Below, in pieces: positions 1 to 9,279 of a stretch of DNA of 64,000 nt; position 1 is the first letter of the stretch, and each line of letters starts with the position of its first letter. The notes under the pieces are model-generated. The model had not been told where the DNA came from and did no database searches. It saw only the letters and a program-made list of their open reading frames with translations. Source of the stretch: PALSA-911 sp963743035 (GTDB lineage: Bacteria > Pseudomonadota > Alphaproteobacteria > Acetobacterales > Acetobacteraceae); NCBI GenBank assembly GCA_963743035.1, contig CAVUOB010000013.1, positions 62,001 through 126,000 on the forward strand, given 5' to 3'. The position numbers were made by a program, and so were the translations under genes.

Positions 1-1
1 C

Positions 2-1156
2 TGGCGGCCGGTCTTCGCGATTTTGATCGTACTTGCCGCGGTCGTATTTCTATTGAGTTTTCGCCTGAAGTCGGACGAGGCCCGGCCGGAGGTGCAGATC
101 GATCTGGTCGGCGTCGTGCTTGCGGCGGTTGCCATCATCCTGATCAGCTTCGGCTTCAACAATCTCAATCGCTGGGGGCTCGGGGTGGCGCGACCCGGCG
201 CACCGTTCGATATCTTCGGGCTGTCGCCCGCACCCGCGATGATCGTCATTGGCATTGTGATCGGCCAGATATTTCTGGTCTGGACACGCCGACGTGCGGC
301 GGCGGGAAAGACGCCTTTGTTGGCTCTCGAAGTGGTCAACTCGCCGACCGAGCGGGCGGCTGTTTATGCGATGTTCTCCGTTGTCGCGCTGGAGGCGGCG
401 CTGAACTTCTCCGTGCCGCTCTACATGCAGATCGTGCAGGGGCGGACACCCCTGGAGACGGCGATCGCCATGATGCCATTCAATCTGTCGGTGTTCTTTT
501 CGGCGCTTTTCATCATCCGCCTCTACGACGTATTGCCGCCACGGCAGATCGGGCGGCTGGGCTTCCTCCTCTGCACGATCGCGCTGACCTGGCTCGCCTT
601 CGTGGTCCACAATGACTGGAGCACATTCCCGGTCCTCATTGGCCTGATCGTGTTCGGCATCGGCCAAGGTTCGCTGGTCACGCTGGTGTTCAACGTGCTG
701 GTCACTGCCTCGCCCAAGGAACTGGCGGGCGACGTCGGTTCGCTGCGTGGTACCGCCAACAATCTCGCCGCTGCCATCGGCACGGCGGTGGCTGGTGCGC
801 TGCTAGTCGGTCTGTTGAGCGCCAACGTGATGCGCAGCCTGGTCGAAAATCCCGTGCTGACACCCGAACTCCAGTCCCAGGTCGACCTCGACAGCATCAC
901 CTTTGTCAGCAACGACCGGCTGTTGTCCGTGATGCAGCGCACAACAGCGACACCGGAGCAGGTGACCGAGGCAATGCGCGTCAATACCGAGGCGCGACTG
1001 AAGGCGTTGAAGATCGGCCTTATGATCATGGCGGGGCTTGCGCTGCTGACGATCATCCCGGCCGGCCGCCTGCCGGGGTATCGTCCTCAGGAACTGCCTG
1101 CTGACCCTGCCCCCGCGCCGACTGACAAGGCGACTGCTGCTGGCCGGGCGGCCTAA
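2..1156 (+). CDS. MFS transporter, DHA2 (14-TMS) type, 5'-truncated by window edge
   Basis: This is the C-terminal part (about 384 residues visible) of a drug/proton antiporter-like MFS permease of the inner membrane. The reading frame is open from base 2, so the start lies outside the window. At least seven hydrophobic segments are visible. A long periplasmic-type loop (about residues 280-330) precedes the last membrane segment, as in EmrB/QacA-type DHA2 proteins. The last segment is followed by a short Pro/Ala-rich tail. The substrate cannot be read from the sequence. The stop lies 3 bp before the asparaginase start, so the two are probably cotranscribed. Confidence 0.85.
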   Translation, partial: WRPVFAILIVLAAVVFLLSFRLKSDEARPEVQIDLVGVVLAAVAIILISFGFNNLNRWGLGVARPGAPFDIFGLSPAPAMIVIGIVIGQIFLVWTRRRAAAGKTPLLALEVVNSPTERAAVYAMFSVVALEAALNFSVPLYMQIVQGRTPLETAIAMMPFNLSVFFSALFIIRLYDVLPPRQIGRLGFLLCTIALTWLAFVVHNDWSTFPVLIGLIVFGIGQGSLVTLVFNVLVTASPKELAGDVGSLRGTANNLAAAIGTAVAGALLVGLLSANVMRSLVENPVLTPELQSQVDLDSITFVSNDRLLSVMQRTTATPEQVTEAMRVNTEARLKALKIGLMIMAGLALLTIIPAGRLPGYRPQELPADPAPAPTDKATAAGRAA

Positions 1157-1159
1157 CGA

Positions 1160-2143
1160 ATGCCGCTTCCTCGGGTTTTTGTGCTGTCGCTCGGCGGCAC
1201 GATTACGATGATCCCTGACGCGTCCGGCGGGATCGCGCCCAAGCTTGGGGCGGCGGATCTGGTGGCCTCGGTGCCCGCCCTGGCCGAGGTGGCGGAGATC
1301 GAGGCACATTCGCCATTCCGCCTGCCAAGCCCTTCCCTGACCCCGGCGAACCTGGTCGAGGTTGCCCGGCTGATCGAGAGCGCCCTGGCGTCCGGCTTCG
1401 ATGGCGCCGTCGTCATCCAGGGAACGGATACGCTTGAGGAGTCTGCCTTCATCCTCGATCTGCTCGTTGACAGCGACAAGCCGGTTGTTGTCACGGGCGC
1501 GATGCGCGGTGCGGATGCGCCAGGTGCGGATGGGCCGGCCAATCTGCTGGCCGCCGTCATCGTCGCGGCGTCACCGGAGGCCCACGGCCTCGGCACACTC
1601 GCGGTACTGAATTACGATATCCACACTGCGCGCTTCGTGCAGAAATCGCATACGGCGTTGCCCTCGGCGTTCTCCTCTCCGTTGGTCGGGCCGCTCGGCG
1701 TAGTCGCGGAACGACGGCCGCGCTTCTATGCGCGGGTGGCGCGGACACCTTGCCTGGTCGCATTGGAAGGATCGCCGGCCCCGGTCGCCCTGATCAAATG
1801 GGCGATGGGCGATGACGGGCGCTTGCTGCGCGGTTTACCCGAACTCGGGTTTGCCGGTGCCGTGGTGGAGGGCATGGGGGCAGGCCACGTGCCGGCTGAG
1901 GTGGCTCCTATGCTGGGCGAACTTGCCGCGCGGATGCCGGTGGTGCTCGCCACGCGCGTCATGTCCGGCCCTGTATTTACGCGTACCTATGGATATCCAG
2001 GATCGGAGATCGACCTGCTGGCGCGCCATTTGATTCCTGCAGGATATTTGTCTGGCCTCAAGGCGAGGCTGCTGCTGGGCTTCAGCCTGCGATCGGGTAA
2101 GAGCGCCAAGTCGGCGAGCGAGGCTTTCGCCGCCTACCAATAG
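1160..2143 (+). CDS. L-asparaginase family amidohydrolase
   Basis: A 327-residue protein of the type I/II asparaginase-glutaminase family, which hydrolyses L-asparagine to aspartate and ammonia. The catalytic residues are recognisable: the first threonine in SLGGTI (T14), the QGTD motif (T89, D90) and a lysine at 162 in the FVQKSHT segment. TGAMR at 112-116 is also typical. No signal peptide is apparent, so a cytoplasmic enzyme is likely. The ATG follows the MFS stop by only 3 bp, which suggests translational coupling. Substrate preference (Asn or Gln) cannot be decided. Confidence 0.92.
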   Translation: MPLPRVFVLSLGGTITMIPDASGGIAPKLGAADLVASVPALAEVAEIEAHSPFRLPSPSLTPANLVEVARLIESALASGFDGAVVIQGTDTLEESAFILDLLVDSDKPVVVTGAMRGADAPGADGPANLLAAVIVAASPEAHGLGTLAVLNYDIHTARFVQKSHTALPSAFSSPLVGPLGVVAERRPRFYARVARTPCLVALEGSPAPVALIKWAMGDDGRLLRGLPELGFAGAVVEGMGAGHVPAEVAPMLGELAARMPVVLATRVMSGPVFTRTYGYPGSEIDLLARHLIPAGYLSGLKARLLLGFSLRSGKSAKSASEAFAAYQ

Positions 2144-2398
2144 GGTTGCCCGCCAATCGACGTCCCGGTTGGTAGCATCAGAAGAGATGTGCCCCAATCG
2201 CACGCCGCGCCGCGGCGCGATCCCGAAAATGCCTTCCTATAATCTGGGGGCCGCGCTACATGCGCGTAGCGGATTGTTCCATGGGATGCAGCGCACGCGT
2301 TGTCGGCGTTAGCCGCCCCTGGGGACTTCTCCTGCCAGCGACCATCCATTTCCGGAGCGGAGCGACGATGACGACTGCAACCATGCGAGACGAGGCCC

Positions 2399-3433
2399 AT
2401 GTCAGCTGAGATACCGGGCCGCGAGCCGGTTCTTGTCGATCTGGCACTGCAGGGCGGGGGTTCGCATGGCGCATTCACCTGGGGCGTGCTCGACCGCCTG
2501 CTGGAAGAGCCATGGCTCAACATCGAAGGGATCTCCGGCACGTCGGCAGGCGCGATGAACGCAGCGGTCCTGGTGGATGGCTATGCCGAGGGCGGTGCGG
2601 CGGGTGCCCGCGCGTCACTCGAACGGTTCTGGCGAACTGTTTCCCAGGGCGCCCTGCTCAGTCCGTTTCAGCGTGGGCCGATCGATGTTCTGCTTGGCCG
2701 TTGGACCCTCGATCATTCGCCCGTCTACATCGCGACGGACCTGATGGCGCGCCTAGTCTCGCCCTATACCCTGAATCCCGGTGGGTCCAATCCGCTCACC
2801 GATATTTTGGCAAAGTGCGTGGATTTCCAGCGCCTCGGGCGGGCGGGGATCAAGCTCTGGATCACCGCGACCAATGTGCATACCGGCCGGGGTCGCGTGT
2901 TCCGCAACCACGAGATTACTCCCGACGTCCTGCTCGCCTCCGCCTGCCTGCCGACGATGTTCCAGGCCGTGGAGATCGACGGACAAAGTTACTGGGACGG
3001 CGGGTATTCGGGCAATCCGACGATAACCCCGCTGATCCGGGAATGCACTTCGGACGATACGATTCTGGTTCAGATCAACCCCGTCGAGCGGCCCGACACT
3101 CCGAGAACCGCGCGCGATATTCTCAGTCGGCTTAACGAGGTTTCTTTCAACGCCGTGCTGTTGAAAGAGCTGCGCATGATGGCGTTGTTGCGCCAGCTTG
3201 GCACGGCCGGCAATCCCGAAGGCGCGCATTGGGCGGCAATGCGTATTCATCGCATTACCAGCGAGAAGTTGGCCAGCCTCGGTTCCTCATCCAAACTCAA
3301 CGCGGAGTGGGCATTTTTGACCATGCTGCGCGACGAGGGACGCAAGGCGGCCGACGCTTTCCTGCTGGCGCACGGAGCGGATGTCGGACACCGCTCATCG
3401 TACGATATCGACGCCCTGTTGGCCGGCGTCTGA
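2399..3433 (+). CDS. Patatin-like phospholipase family protein
   Basis: A 344-residue patatin-fold acyl hydrolase. It shows the oxyanion-hole stretch GGGSHG (19-24), the nucleophile elbow GTSAG with S49, and the dyad aspartate D200 in the DGG motif. The family cleaves acyl esters of lipids, or in some bacteria polyhydroxyalkanoate-related substrates. No signal peptide or lipobox is present, so it is probably cytoplasmic. The ATG is preceded by a GACGAGG-like Shine-Dalgarno. It stands alone, with a 255-bp gap upstream that probably holds its promoter. The substrate is unknown. Confidence 0.88.
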   Translation: MSAEIPGREPVLVDLALQGGGSHGAFTWGVLDRLLEEPWLNIEGISGTSAGAMNAAVLVDGYAEGGAAGARASLERFWRTVSQGALLSPFQRGPIDVLLGRWTLDHSPVYIATDLMARLVSPYTLNPGGSNPLTDILAKCVDFQRLGRAGIKLWITATNVHTGRGRVFRNHEITPDVLLASACLPTMFQAVEIDGQSYWDGGYSGNPTITPLIRECTSDDTILVQINPVERPDTPRTARDILSRLNEVSFNAVLLKELRMMALLRQLGTAGNPEGAHWAAMRIHRITSEKLASLGSSSKLNAEWAFLTMLRDEGRKAADAFLLAHGADVGHRSSYDIDALLAGV

Positions 3434-3670
3434 CTGCCTTGCACCGCAAGGGCGGGTGATCTCCCGCATCCTGGGTCCGATTATCGCGCTCGGGAGGTCG
3501 TCGTTCGGTTCGTTCCAGGCGCCTGGGCCGTGATGATGACGGCCGTCCCTATATGGGATTTTCCGCCGAACATTGGGACGCAGCGTATAGTCTTCGGGGT
3601 TGCTCTCGCCATGCCGATTGGCGATTCTCTCGACCCTGTGTCGAGGAAGACTCATCATGAGGTTCAAATC

Positions 3671-4057
3671 GTGATCTTCAGATCCTGCGCCATCGTGGCC
3701 GCTCTGACATTCGTGCCGGTAGTGGCGCATGCTGTCAGCGAAGCCAATTTCGACGCCAAGACGACGGCCGATCTGGTCGCGTTGTGCGAGGCGAAGCCGG
3801 ATGACGCAATGGGCATCGCGGCAGTCAATTTCTGCCAGGGTTTTGCGCAGGGCGCGGTTCTGGTGGAAATGCAGAACCTGGCTGCTTCGCGCGGACCGAA
3901 GCTGTTCTGTCTGCCGGACCCTCCTCCCACCCGGAACGAGGCGATACAGGAATTCATCCCCTGGGCGCGGTCCTCGCCAGAACGCATGAGCGAAGCGGCG
4001 ACCAATGGATTGGTCCGCTTCCTCTCGGAACGCTTTCCGTGTCCGAAGTCGCGCTGA
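3671..4057 (+). CDS. Small exported protein resembling the Rap1a/Tai immunity-protein fold
   Basis: The frame is open from 3530, but I choose the GTG at 3671. It sits 8 bp after a GAGG and gives a clean signal peptide ending VVAHA. The mature protein is about 105 residues. It has a D-L-x-x-L-C element, a second C in FCQGFAQGA, and later cysteines in LFCLPD and PCPKSR, so two disulfides are possible. This pattern resembles the Rap1a/Tai4 family of periplasmic proteins, some of which are type VI effector immunity proteins. Many family members sit away from any T6SS, and none is visible here. The family assignment is tentative. Confidence 0.6.
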   Translation: MIFRSCAIVAALTFVPVVAHAVSEANFDAKTTADLVALCEAKPDDAMGIAAVNFCQGFAQGAVLVEMQNLAASRGPKLFCLPDPPPTRNEAIQEFIPWARSSPERMSEAATNGLVRFLSERFPCPKSR

Positions 4058-4078
4058 CCGATCCGTAGGGGAAGTCGA

Positions 4079-4357
4079 ATGAGAAAGCTTCTGCTGGCTA
4101 CCAGCATCGCCCTGCCGGCTTGCGCCTGTGCAGACCTGACGCCGACGCAGCAACGGGCGATGACCGGCACCATGGGCGGCGCCGGGGTGGGCGCGGTCGC
4201 GGGTGCGATCGGCGGCAATGCGGCTCTGGGTGCCGGCGTCGGCGCCGGCGCTGGACTGCTCGGAGGATTGATCTTCGATCAGCACCGGCGCGCGGAGGAG
4301 AGGGCGTTTCAGCAGGGCGTAGCCGTCGGCCGCCAGGGAACCCCGCCTTCCCGGTAG
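4079..4357 (+). CDS. Glycine-zipper envelope protein, probable lipoprotein
   Basis: A 92-residue protein with an N-terminal signal followed by a lipobox-like LPAC or a nearby cysteine. Residues about 28-62 form a glycine-rich zipper with repeated GxxxG/A spacing (GGAGVGAVAGAIGG and so on), as in YMGG/Gly-zipper outer-membrane-associated proteins. The C-terminus is charged. The gene lies 21 bp after the Rap1a-like gene, with GGGGAAG ahead of the ATG, so the two are probably cotranscribed. The family is linked to envelope association, but no specific role can be read from the sequence. Confidence 0.7.
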   Translation: MRKLLLATSIALPACACADLTPTQQRAMTGTMGGAGVGAVAGAIGGNAALGAGVGAGAGLLGGLIFDQHRRAEERAFQQGVAVGRQGTPPSR

Positions 4358-4526
4358 GCGCTCCTTTTTTGCCATCGCGGCCAACCATGCTGTGAAGGTC
4401 GCAGGCCCGTCGCACAGGATGCGAGACTACGTAGCCCATTGTGTCGGTCTAACCGATTGGGCGTGACGCATGGCCAACCTGGCAGGCGGGACCGCGCTAC
4501 CCGGCGCGATCCCGAAGCGTCCCGCG

Positions 4527-5063
4527 CTAGGTGCGATCCGACCCGGAAGCGTGGTTCATGGCGGCGAGCAGAAGCCCCGAGACGACAAACGCAAGCAGGA
4601 TGCCGACGCTCCAGGCCAGCTCGCGGTCGCTTGTCTGGCCGATGTTCATGAAGATTTCCAATACGTGGATAGCGGAAATGGCAACGATGGAGGTCAACAG
4701 CTTGAGCTTGAGATCGCCGAAGTCGACATGCCCCATCCAGTTGGGCTTGTACTTCCGATCATCGAGTTCGAAGCGGGCGACAAAGTTCTCGTAGCCGGTG
4801 AACATCACCATCAGCAGAAGATTGGCGATCAGCGAGAGGTCGATCAGGGACAATATGTCCGTGATCACGTCATTGCTGCCCGAAGAGACGGCAGAGGAGA
4901 CGAGCCTGAGCGTCTTCTGCGTGAATTTCATCAGCAACACCAGCAGGCTTAAGCCAAGTCCGACATAGAACGGCGCCAGGAGCCAGCGGCTGGCAAAAAT
5001 CGTCCGTTCCACCGCGCGCTCGGCAAGCAGGCGTGGCTCGCTTGCAGGTGGGGAGTTATCCAT
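4527..5063 (-). CDS. YqhA/UPF0114 (TIGR00645-type) inner-membrane protein
   Basis: About 178 residues with four predicted membrane segments (a first one in LLAPFYVGLGLSLLVLL, then two central, one near the C-terminus). The characteristic middle region contains DLSLIANLLLMVMFTGYENFV, then a basic loop with the GHVDFGDLKLKL motif, all typical of the UPF0114 family. The open frame extends ten codons further upstream. The ATG at 5063 has GAGGAA just ahead of it and is preferred. Function in the family is not established. It is transcribed on the same strand as, and 174 bp downstream of, the SLC13-type permease. Confidence 0.85.
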   Translation of the reverse strand: MDNSPPASEPRLLAERAVERTIFASRWLLAPFYVGLGLSLLVLLMKFTQKTLRLVSSAVSSGSNDVITDILSLIDLSLIANLLLMVMFTGYENFVARFELDDRKYKPNWMGHVDFGDLKLKLLTSIVAISAIHVLEIFMNIGQTSDRELAWSVGILLAFVVSGLLLAAMNHASGSDRT

Positions 5064-5237
5064 CGCTTCCTCGTTGCGCCAGTGCAAGGTCATCGACGGC
5101 AGGCGCGCGAATTTCCGTGCAAATATCGTCGGTTCACCCAGATAGATGGCAAAGGCAGAGCTGTCGATGGGAGGCCAGCCCGCGAGCCGGGCGCCTTGCC
5201 GCGATTGGCAACGGTCCGCCGGTGCCCTGCCATGGCT

Positions 5238-7010
5238 TTAATGGAGCGACCAGAGCGTCGGTACCAGAAATGTCGCGACGACGAAAAACCATAACATTAG
5301 GGGTAATCCGAGCTTCCAGTAATCGCCGAACTGGTAGCCGCCGGGTCCCATCACCATCAGGTTCACGGGGGTTGCGACTGGCGTCAGGAACGAAGCGGCC
5401 GCCGCCACCGTGACGCTCATCAGCACCGGTCGTGCGGATATGCCGATGTCGGCGGCCGCGGACACTGCGATCGGGATGATGATCAGCGCCGTCGCGGTGT
5501 TGCTGATCAGCTGGCCGAGGACGGCGGTCAGCACGAACAGGCCGCCAAGCAAGGCATAGGGACCGGCCTCGCCGACCAGGCCGACCAGCCCGTCGGCCAG
5601 CAGCTTTGCCGCCCCGGTCTGCGACATCGCTGTCGACAGGGGTATCATGGCGCCGATCAGGATGACTGTCGTCCAGTTGATCGATCGGTAGGCCTGCTCG
5701 ACCGTCAACACGCCCACCAGGATCATGGCGCAGGCGGCGACCAGGCCGGCGATGACCGCCGGGACGATGCCGGTGGAGAGCAGGATTACCATTCCGAACA
5801 GGACCACGAGCGCCTGCTTCGATCCGGCGCCCATCCGGACGGCCTGGCGTCGAACGATCTCCGGCGAGTTGACGACCAGGACGTCGGGATCGTCGAGCCG
5901 TTCGTCCAGCGCCTTCCAGGTTCCCTGCAGGAGAACCGTGTCGCCCGCGGCCAGCAGTGTCTCGCTCGGACCCTGGTCCTCCCCCCTGCGTTGGACGGCC
6001 AGGATCACGAGGTCGCCGCTGGGGGTGACCATGCCGGGAAAGACCGGTTGGGAGATCAATCCGGAGCGCGGCGGGATCACCACCTCGGCCAGGCCGGATG
6101 TCCGGTTGAACAGCGTGTCCGCGAGATCGGCATCCGCCTCCTCGGCCCGTGGGGCAAGCACCTTGTCGGAAGCCAGACTGCCGATCATTGCAGCCTCGCC
6201 ACGCACGACCAGGATGTCTCCCTCGCTGATGGTGGCGCGACGCAGCGGGCCGCTGCGGTCGCCGGCCTGGATGGCGACCAGCGTCAGGCCCGGATAGGGC
6301 GTGAGGTCGACGGCACTTGGCGGCCAGCTGACATAGGGCGAATGGGCGCGGACGCGGAGCTGGAACAGTCCGTCGTCCAGCTTGTATTGCTCGATGAGCG
6401 TATGGCCATGCCGGCTGAAGTCGGACGGAATCGTCCGACTGGTACGCTTGGGCAGCAGGCGGTCGCCGAACAGCACCACGATCGCAATGGACCCGATCAG
6501 CAGCGGAATCCCGACATAGGCGAACTCGAAATACCGGAATGGCGCCAGGCCGGCATCCATCGCCGCTTCGGAAACAAGCACGTTCACCGGCGTGCCGGTC
6601 AATGCCAGCATCGATCCGGCGTGCGCGGCGAACACCAGCGGCATGAGAAGCTGGGAGGGGGAGCGCCCGAGCCGCACCGCGGTGACGACGATTACCGGCA
6701 GCAGGGCCGCGACGGCTCCGTTGACGCTGATCAGCGCAGTGAGCAGTGCACAGAGCAGCATGATAAGGGTCAGCAGCCGTGCGCGGCTCTTGCCTGCCTT
6801 GGCGATCAGCAATTGGCCGGCCCAGGCCGTCACGCCGGTAGCATCGAGGCCGGCGCTGACCACGAACAGCGAGGCTATGAAAATCACCGCGGGATCACCG
6901 AGGCCGGAGAGGGCGTGGCTGAGATCGAGGACGCCCGTCGCATACAGCGCGACAGCCGTGCCAAGGGCCACGATGACCACGGGAATCCGGTTCCAGACAA
7001 ACAGAATCAC
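5238..7010 (-). CDS. SLC13/DASS-type permease with two TrkA-C (RCK_C) domains
   Basis: A 590-residue membrane permease. An N-terminal membrane half (about residues 1-180) is followed by two soluble TrkA-C regulatory domains (about 200-370, each with the LxEVVIPPRS / ILVVRGEA style) and a C-terminal membrane half (about 390-590). The last half carries the SNTATALIIIPIA and FLTPVATPVN motifs typical of CitMHS/ArsB/DASS transporters. The substrate could be an anion such as sulfate or a dicarboxylate. The only standard start in frame is GTG 7010, but the first helix continues upstream (ITITFAIVVAI) to a CTG at 7052 behind AGAAGGA. The annotated start is therefore probably too short. Confidence 0.85.
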   Translation of the reverse strand: MILFVWNRIPVVIVALGTAVALYATGVLDLSHALSGLGDPAVIFIASLFVVSAGLDATGVTAWAGQLLIAKAGKSRARLLTLIMLLCALLTALISVNGAVAALLPVIVVTAVRLGRSPSQLLMPLVFAAHAGSMLALTGTPVNVLVSEAAMDAGLAPFRYFEFAYVGIPLLIGSIAIVVLFGDRLLPKRTSRTIPSDFSRHGHTLIEQYKLDDGLFQLRVRAHSPYVSWPPSAVDLTPYPGLTLVAIQAGDRSGPLRRATISEGDILVVRGEAAMIGSLASDKVLAPRAEEADADLADTLFNRTSGLAEVVIPPRSGLISQPVFPGMVTPSGDLVILAVQRRGEDQGPSETLLAAGDTVLLQGTWKALDERLDDPDVLVVNSPEIVRRQAVRMGAGSKQALVVLFGMVILLSTGIVPAVIAGLVAACAMILVGVLTVEQAYRSINWTTVILIGAMIPLSTAMSQTGAAKLLADGLVGLVGEAGPYALLGGLFVLTAVLGQLISNTATALIIIPIAVSAAADIGISARPVLMSVTVAAAASFLTPVATPVNLMVMGPGGYQFGDYWKLGLPLMLWFFVVATFLVPTLWSLH

Positions 7011-7052
7011 GATGGCGACGACGATCGCGAAGGTGATGGTGATGTTACTCAG

Positions 7053-7515
7053 GGCATTCGTCCTTCTTGTCTGGAAGCCGAGATAGCCATGGCTGACCGG
7101 TCGCGCCGCGTTATATCCAATCGTGCCGCCCGACCAATAAAGGATTTGCTACAAGCCGCTTCGGATATAGGCCGAGCACATTATTTTGGGCACCAGTCTT
7201 TATATGAGGCGTCGTACTCGCGCCATCAAATCTGCGCGCCGGCGACCGGGTGGTTTATGTCGGAACAACATCACCAGCGGCGACTCTGCCAGCCCTTGCC
7301 CAGCCGGGATTGGTGCGAGATATTGCCGGGCTGAAGACGCCGGGGAAGCGTCGGGCGGATGGGTGGAAAATGCTTCAGGATGTTGGCGAAGCACAGAGGT
7401 TCCGGCCGCCGGATGGACGTAACGGTATCGGACGGCCTGTGACCTGTCGTCAGGTTGTAATGAGCCGGCGCTGCCACAGCCCCGCTTTGTCCCGTCCCGC
7501 CGTATTGCTCCGCGC
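7053..7515. other. Intergenic region between divergent transporter genes
   Basis: About 460 bp without a convincing gene lie between the minus-strand SLC13-type permease and the plus-strand AbgT gene. The left part (7090-7210) is relatively AT-rich and probably holds promoters for one or both genes. I looked for a riboswitch consensus and small ORFs with ribosome binding sites and found neither. A short hairpin (ACCTG-TCGT-CAGGT) lies at about 7443-7456. Confidence 0.5.
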
Positions 7516-7540
7516 GTGACATCGCCCGACAAAAGACCCG

Positions 7541-7570
7541 CCAGACACGCACAAGCCAGACACGCACAAG
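7541..7570 (+). repeat. Perfect 15-bp tandem duplication ahead of the AbgT gene
   Basis: The unit CCAGACACGCACAAG occurs twice head to tail (7541-7555 and 7556-7570), with a degenerate third copy following. If translation began at the upstream GTG 7516, it would encode a repeated R-H-A-Q-A pattern. More likely it is 5' leader of the AbgT mRNA. Confidence 0.9.
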
Positions 7571-7584
7571 AAAGACATGCCGAC

Positions 7585-9123
7585 ATGGACCCTGCGAGAG
7601 CCGTGCCCAGGACATTGATGCAGAAATTGCTGGACGGTGTGGAGGCGGTGGGCAACAAGGTCCCGCATCCGGCCGTGATCTTCCTGCTGCTGGCGGGCGT
7701 CGTTATTGTTCTGTCGCATGTCTTGTACCTGATGGGAACGAGCGTGTCCTATCAGATCGTCGATCTGCAGACGCACACCGTCGAGTACACGACCGCCGCT
7801 GTGAGCAGTTTGCTGACGACGGAAGGGATCCGGTTCATCTTCACCTCGGCAGTGCGAAACTTCCTGGGTTTCGGCCCGGTCGGCGTGATCCTGATCGCGA
7901 TGGTGGGGGTCGGCCTTGCCGAAGAAGCCGGGCTGATCAACGCCCTGATCCGCAAGATCGTGGAAATTGCGCCACGCCGCGCCATCACCTTCATCGTGGT
8001 GTTCCTCGGTGTGCTGTCGAGCATCGCATCCGATGCCGGCTATCTGGTGCTGATCCCGCTCGGCGCTGCCGCTTTTCTCAGCCTGGGCAGGCATCCGATT
8101 GCCGGGCTGGCGGCAGCGTTTTCGGGCGTGGCCGCTGTATTTGGCGTGAACCTGATCATCACGCCGATCGACGGCGTGCTGACCGAAATCACCAATGATG
8201 CGATCCACCTGCTCAATCCCACCTATTCCATCGATCTGACGGCCAATCTGTATTTCTCGATCGTGTCGAGCCTGCTGCTCTGCGTCGTCTGCACCGTGAT
8301 CACCGAGAAAGTGGTCGAGCCCCGGCTCGGCGAATACAAGGGAGAGCGGCCACGCGAAGACAACCAGGGCGTTTCGGTGGAGGAGTCGAAAGGGCTGCGG
8401 GCCGCGTTCTATGGGCTGATCGGCGTGGTTGTCGTCTTCGGCCTGCTGACGCTGCCGCCGGGCGCGCCGCTGCGAAACCCGGAGACCGGGGCGATTGTCG
8501 GCGACTCGCCCTTCATGAACAGCCTGATCGTTCTGATCATGCTGTTGTTCCTGGTGACCGGCGCAGCCTATGGCCGCGGCGCGGGAACGATCCTGAATGC
8601 CACGCAGGCGATCGGCGCGATCACGAAGACCTTCTCCAACCTCGGCGGCCTGATCTTCCTGTTCCTGGTCATCAGCCAATTCATTGCCTATTTCAACTAT
8701 AGCCACATCGCGACGGTTGCGGCGGTCAAGCTGGGTGATTCTCTCGAAAGCGCCAATTTCGGCTTGCTTCCCTTGCTGCTGGGGTTCGTCGTCGTCACCG
8801 CGATCATGAACCTGATCATTCCTGCCGCGATCGCCAAATGGGCCATCCTGGCGCCGATCTTCGTGCCGCTGTTCATGAAACTGAACCTGCCGCCTGAAAC
8901 CGTGCTGGCAGCCTATCGGGTCGGTGATTCGCCGGGGAACGTGATTACGCCCTTGATGGCCTATTTCGGCATGATCGTGATATTCGCTCAAAAATATCAG
9001 AAAGACGCCGGGGTCGGCACGGTCGTGGCGATGATGCTCCCCTACGCTGCCGCGCTCTATGTGGTGTGGACGGTGTTCCTGGTGACTTGGTATTTGCTCG
9101 GGTTTCCGTTCGGCCCCGGATGA
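7585..9123 (+). CDS. AbgT family transporter (p-aminobenzoyl-glutamate / sulfonamide type)
   Basis: About 512 residues and 11-13 hydrophobic segments. Early motifs GNKVPHPAVIF and LLTTEGIRFIFTSAVRNFLGF are hallmark AbgT sequence. Family members import p-aminobenzoyl-glutamate or export PABA and sulfonamides using the proton motive force. Later conserved pieces include SDAGYLVLIPLGAAAF, NLIIPAAIAKWAILAPIFVPL and GDSPGNVITPLMAYFG. The frame is open from a GTG at 7516. I prefer ATG 7585, while ATG 7618 has the better AGGA spacing and is a real alternative. It lies upstream of the antiporter operon with a 156-bp gap, so it is probably a separate transcript. Confidence 0.9.
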   Translation: MDPARAVPRTLMQKLLDGVEAVGNKVPHPAVIFLLLAGVVIVLSHVLYLMGTSVSYQIVDLQTHTVEYTTAAVSSLLTTEGIRFIFTSAVRNFLGFGPVGVILIAMVGVGLAEEAGLINALIRKIVEIAPRRAITFIVVFLGVLSSIASDAGYLVLIPLGAAAFLSLGRHPIAGLAAAFSGVAAVFGVNLIITPIDGVLTEITNDAIHLLNPTYSIDLTANLYFSIVSSLLLCVVCTVITEKVVEPRLGEYKGERPREDNQGVSVEESKGLRAAFYGLIGVVVVFGLLTLPPGAPLRNPETGAIVGDSPFMNSLIVLIMLLFLVTGAAYGRGAGTILNATQAIGAITKTFSNLGGLIFLFLVISQFIAYFNYSHIATVAAVKLGDSLESANFGLLPLLLGFVVVTAIMNLIIPAAIAKWAILAPIFVPLFMKLNLPPETVLAAYRVGDSPGNVITPLMAYFGMIVIFAQKYQKDAGVGTVVAMMLPYAAALYVVWTVFLVTWYLLGFPFGPG

Positions 9124-9279
9124 TGCCGGGCGATCGCCGTACCCAATAGTTCCGTTTGCGGCCATCCAGGGCCGATCCGTGAATTTCTTGCCGGTTGCGA
9201 CCAGAATCAGGGTGGCGGTTCGGTCGTTGGGCTGGCAAACTGCGATTGCTGCGCCGCAATCAAGTTGAGATGAGCTCCG

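Noticed and set aside
4335..4372. Possible intrinsic terminator at the end of the glycine-zipper gene (short stem CGCC/GGCG followed by T6)
   Set aside because: The stem is only 4 bp and overlaps the stop codon; too weak to support.
7250..7515. Possible cobalamin-type or other riboswitch in the gap before AbgT
   Set aside because: I searched for the conserved core elements on both strands and did not find them; only a weak small hairpin is present.
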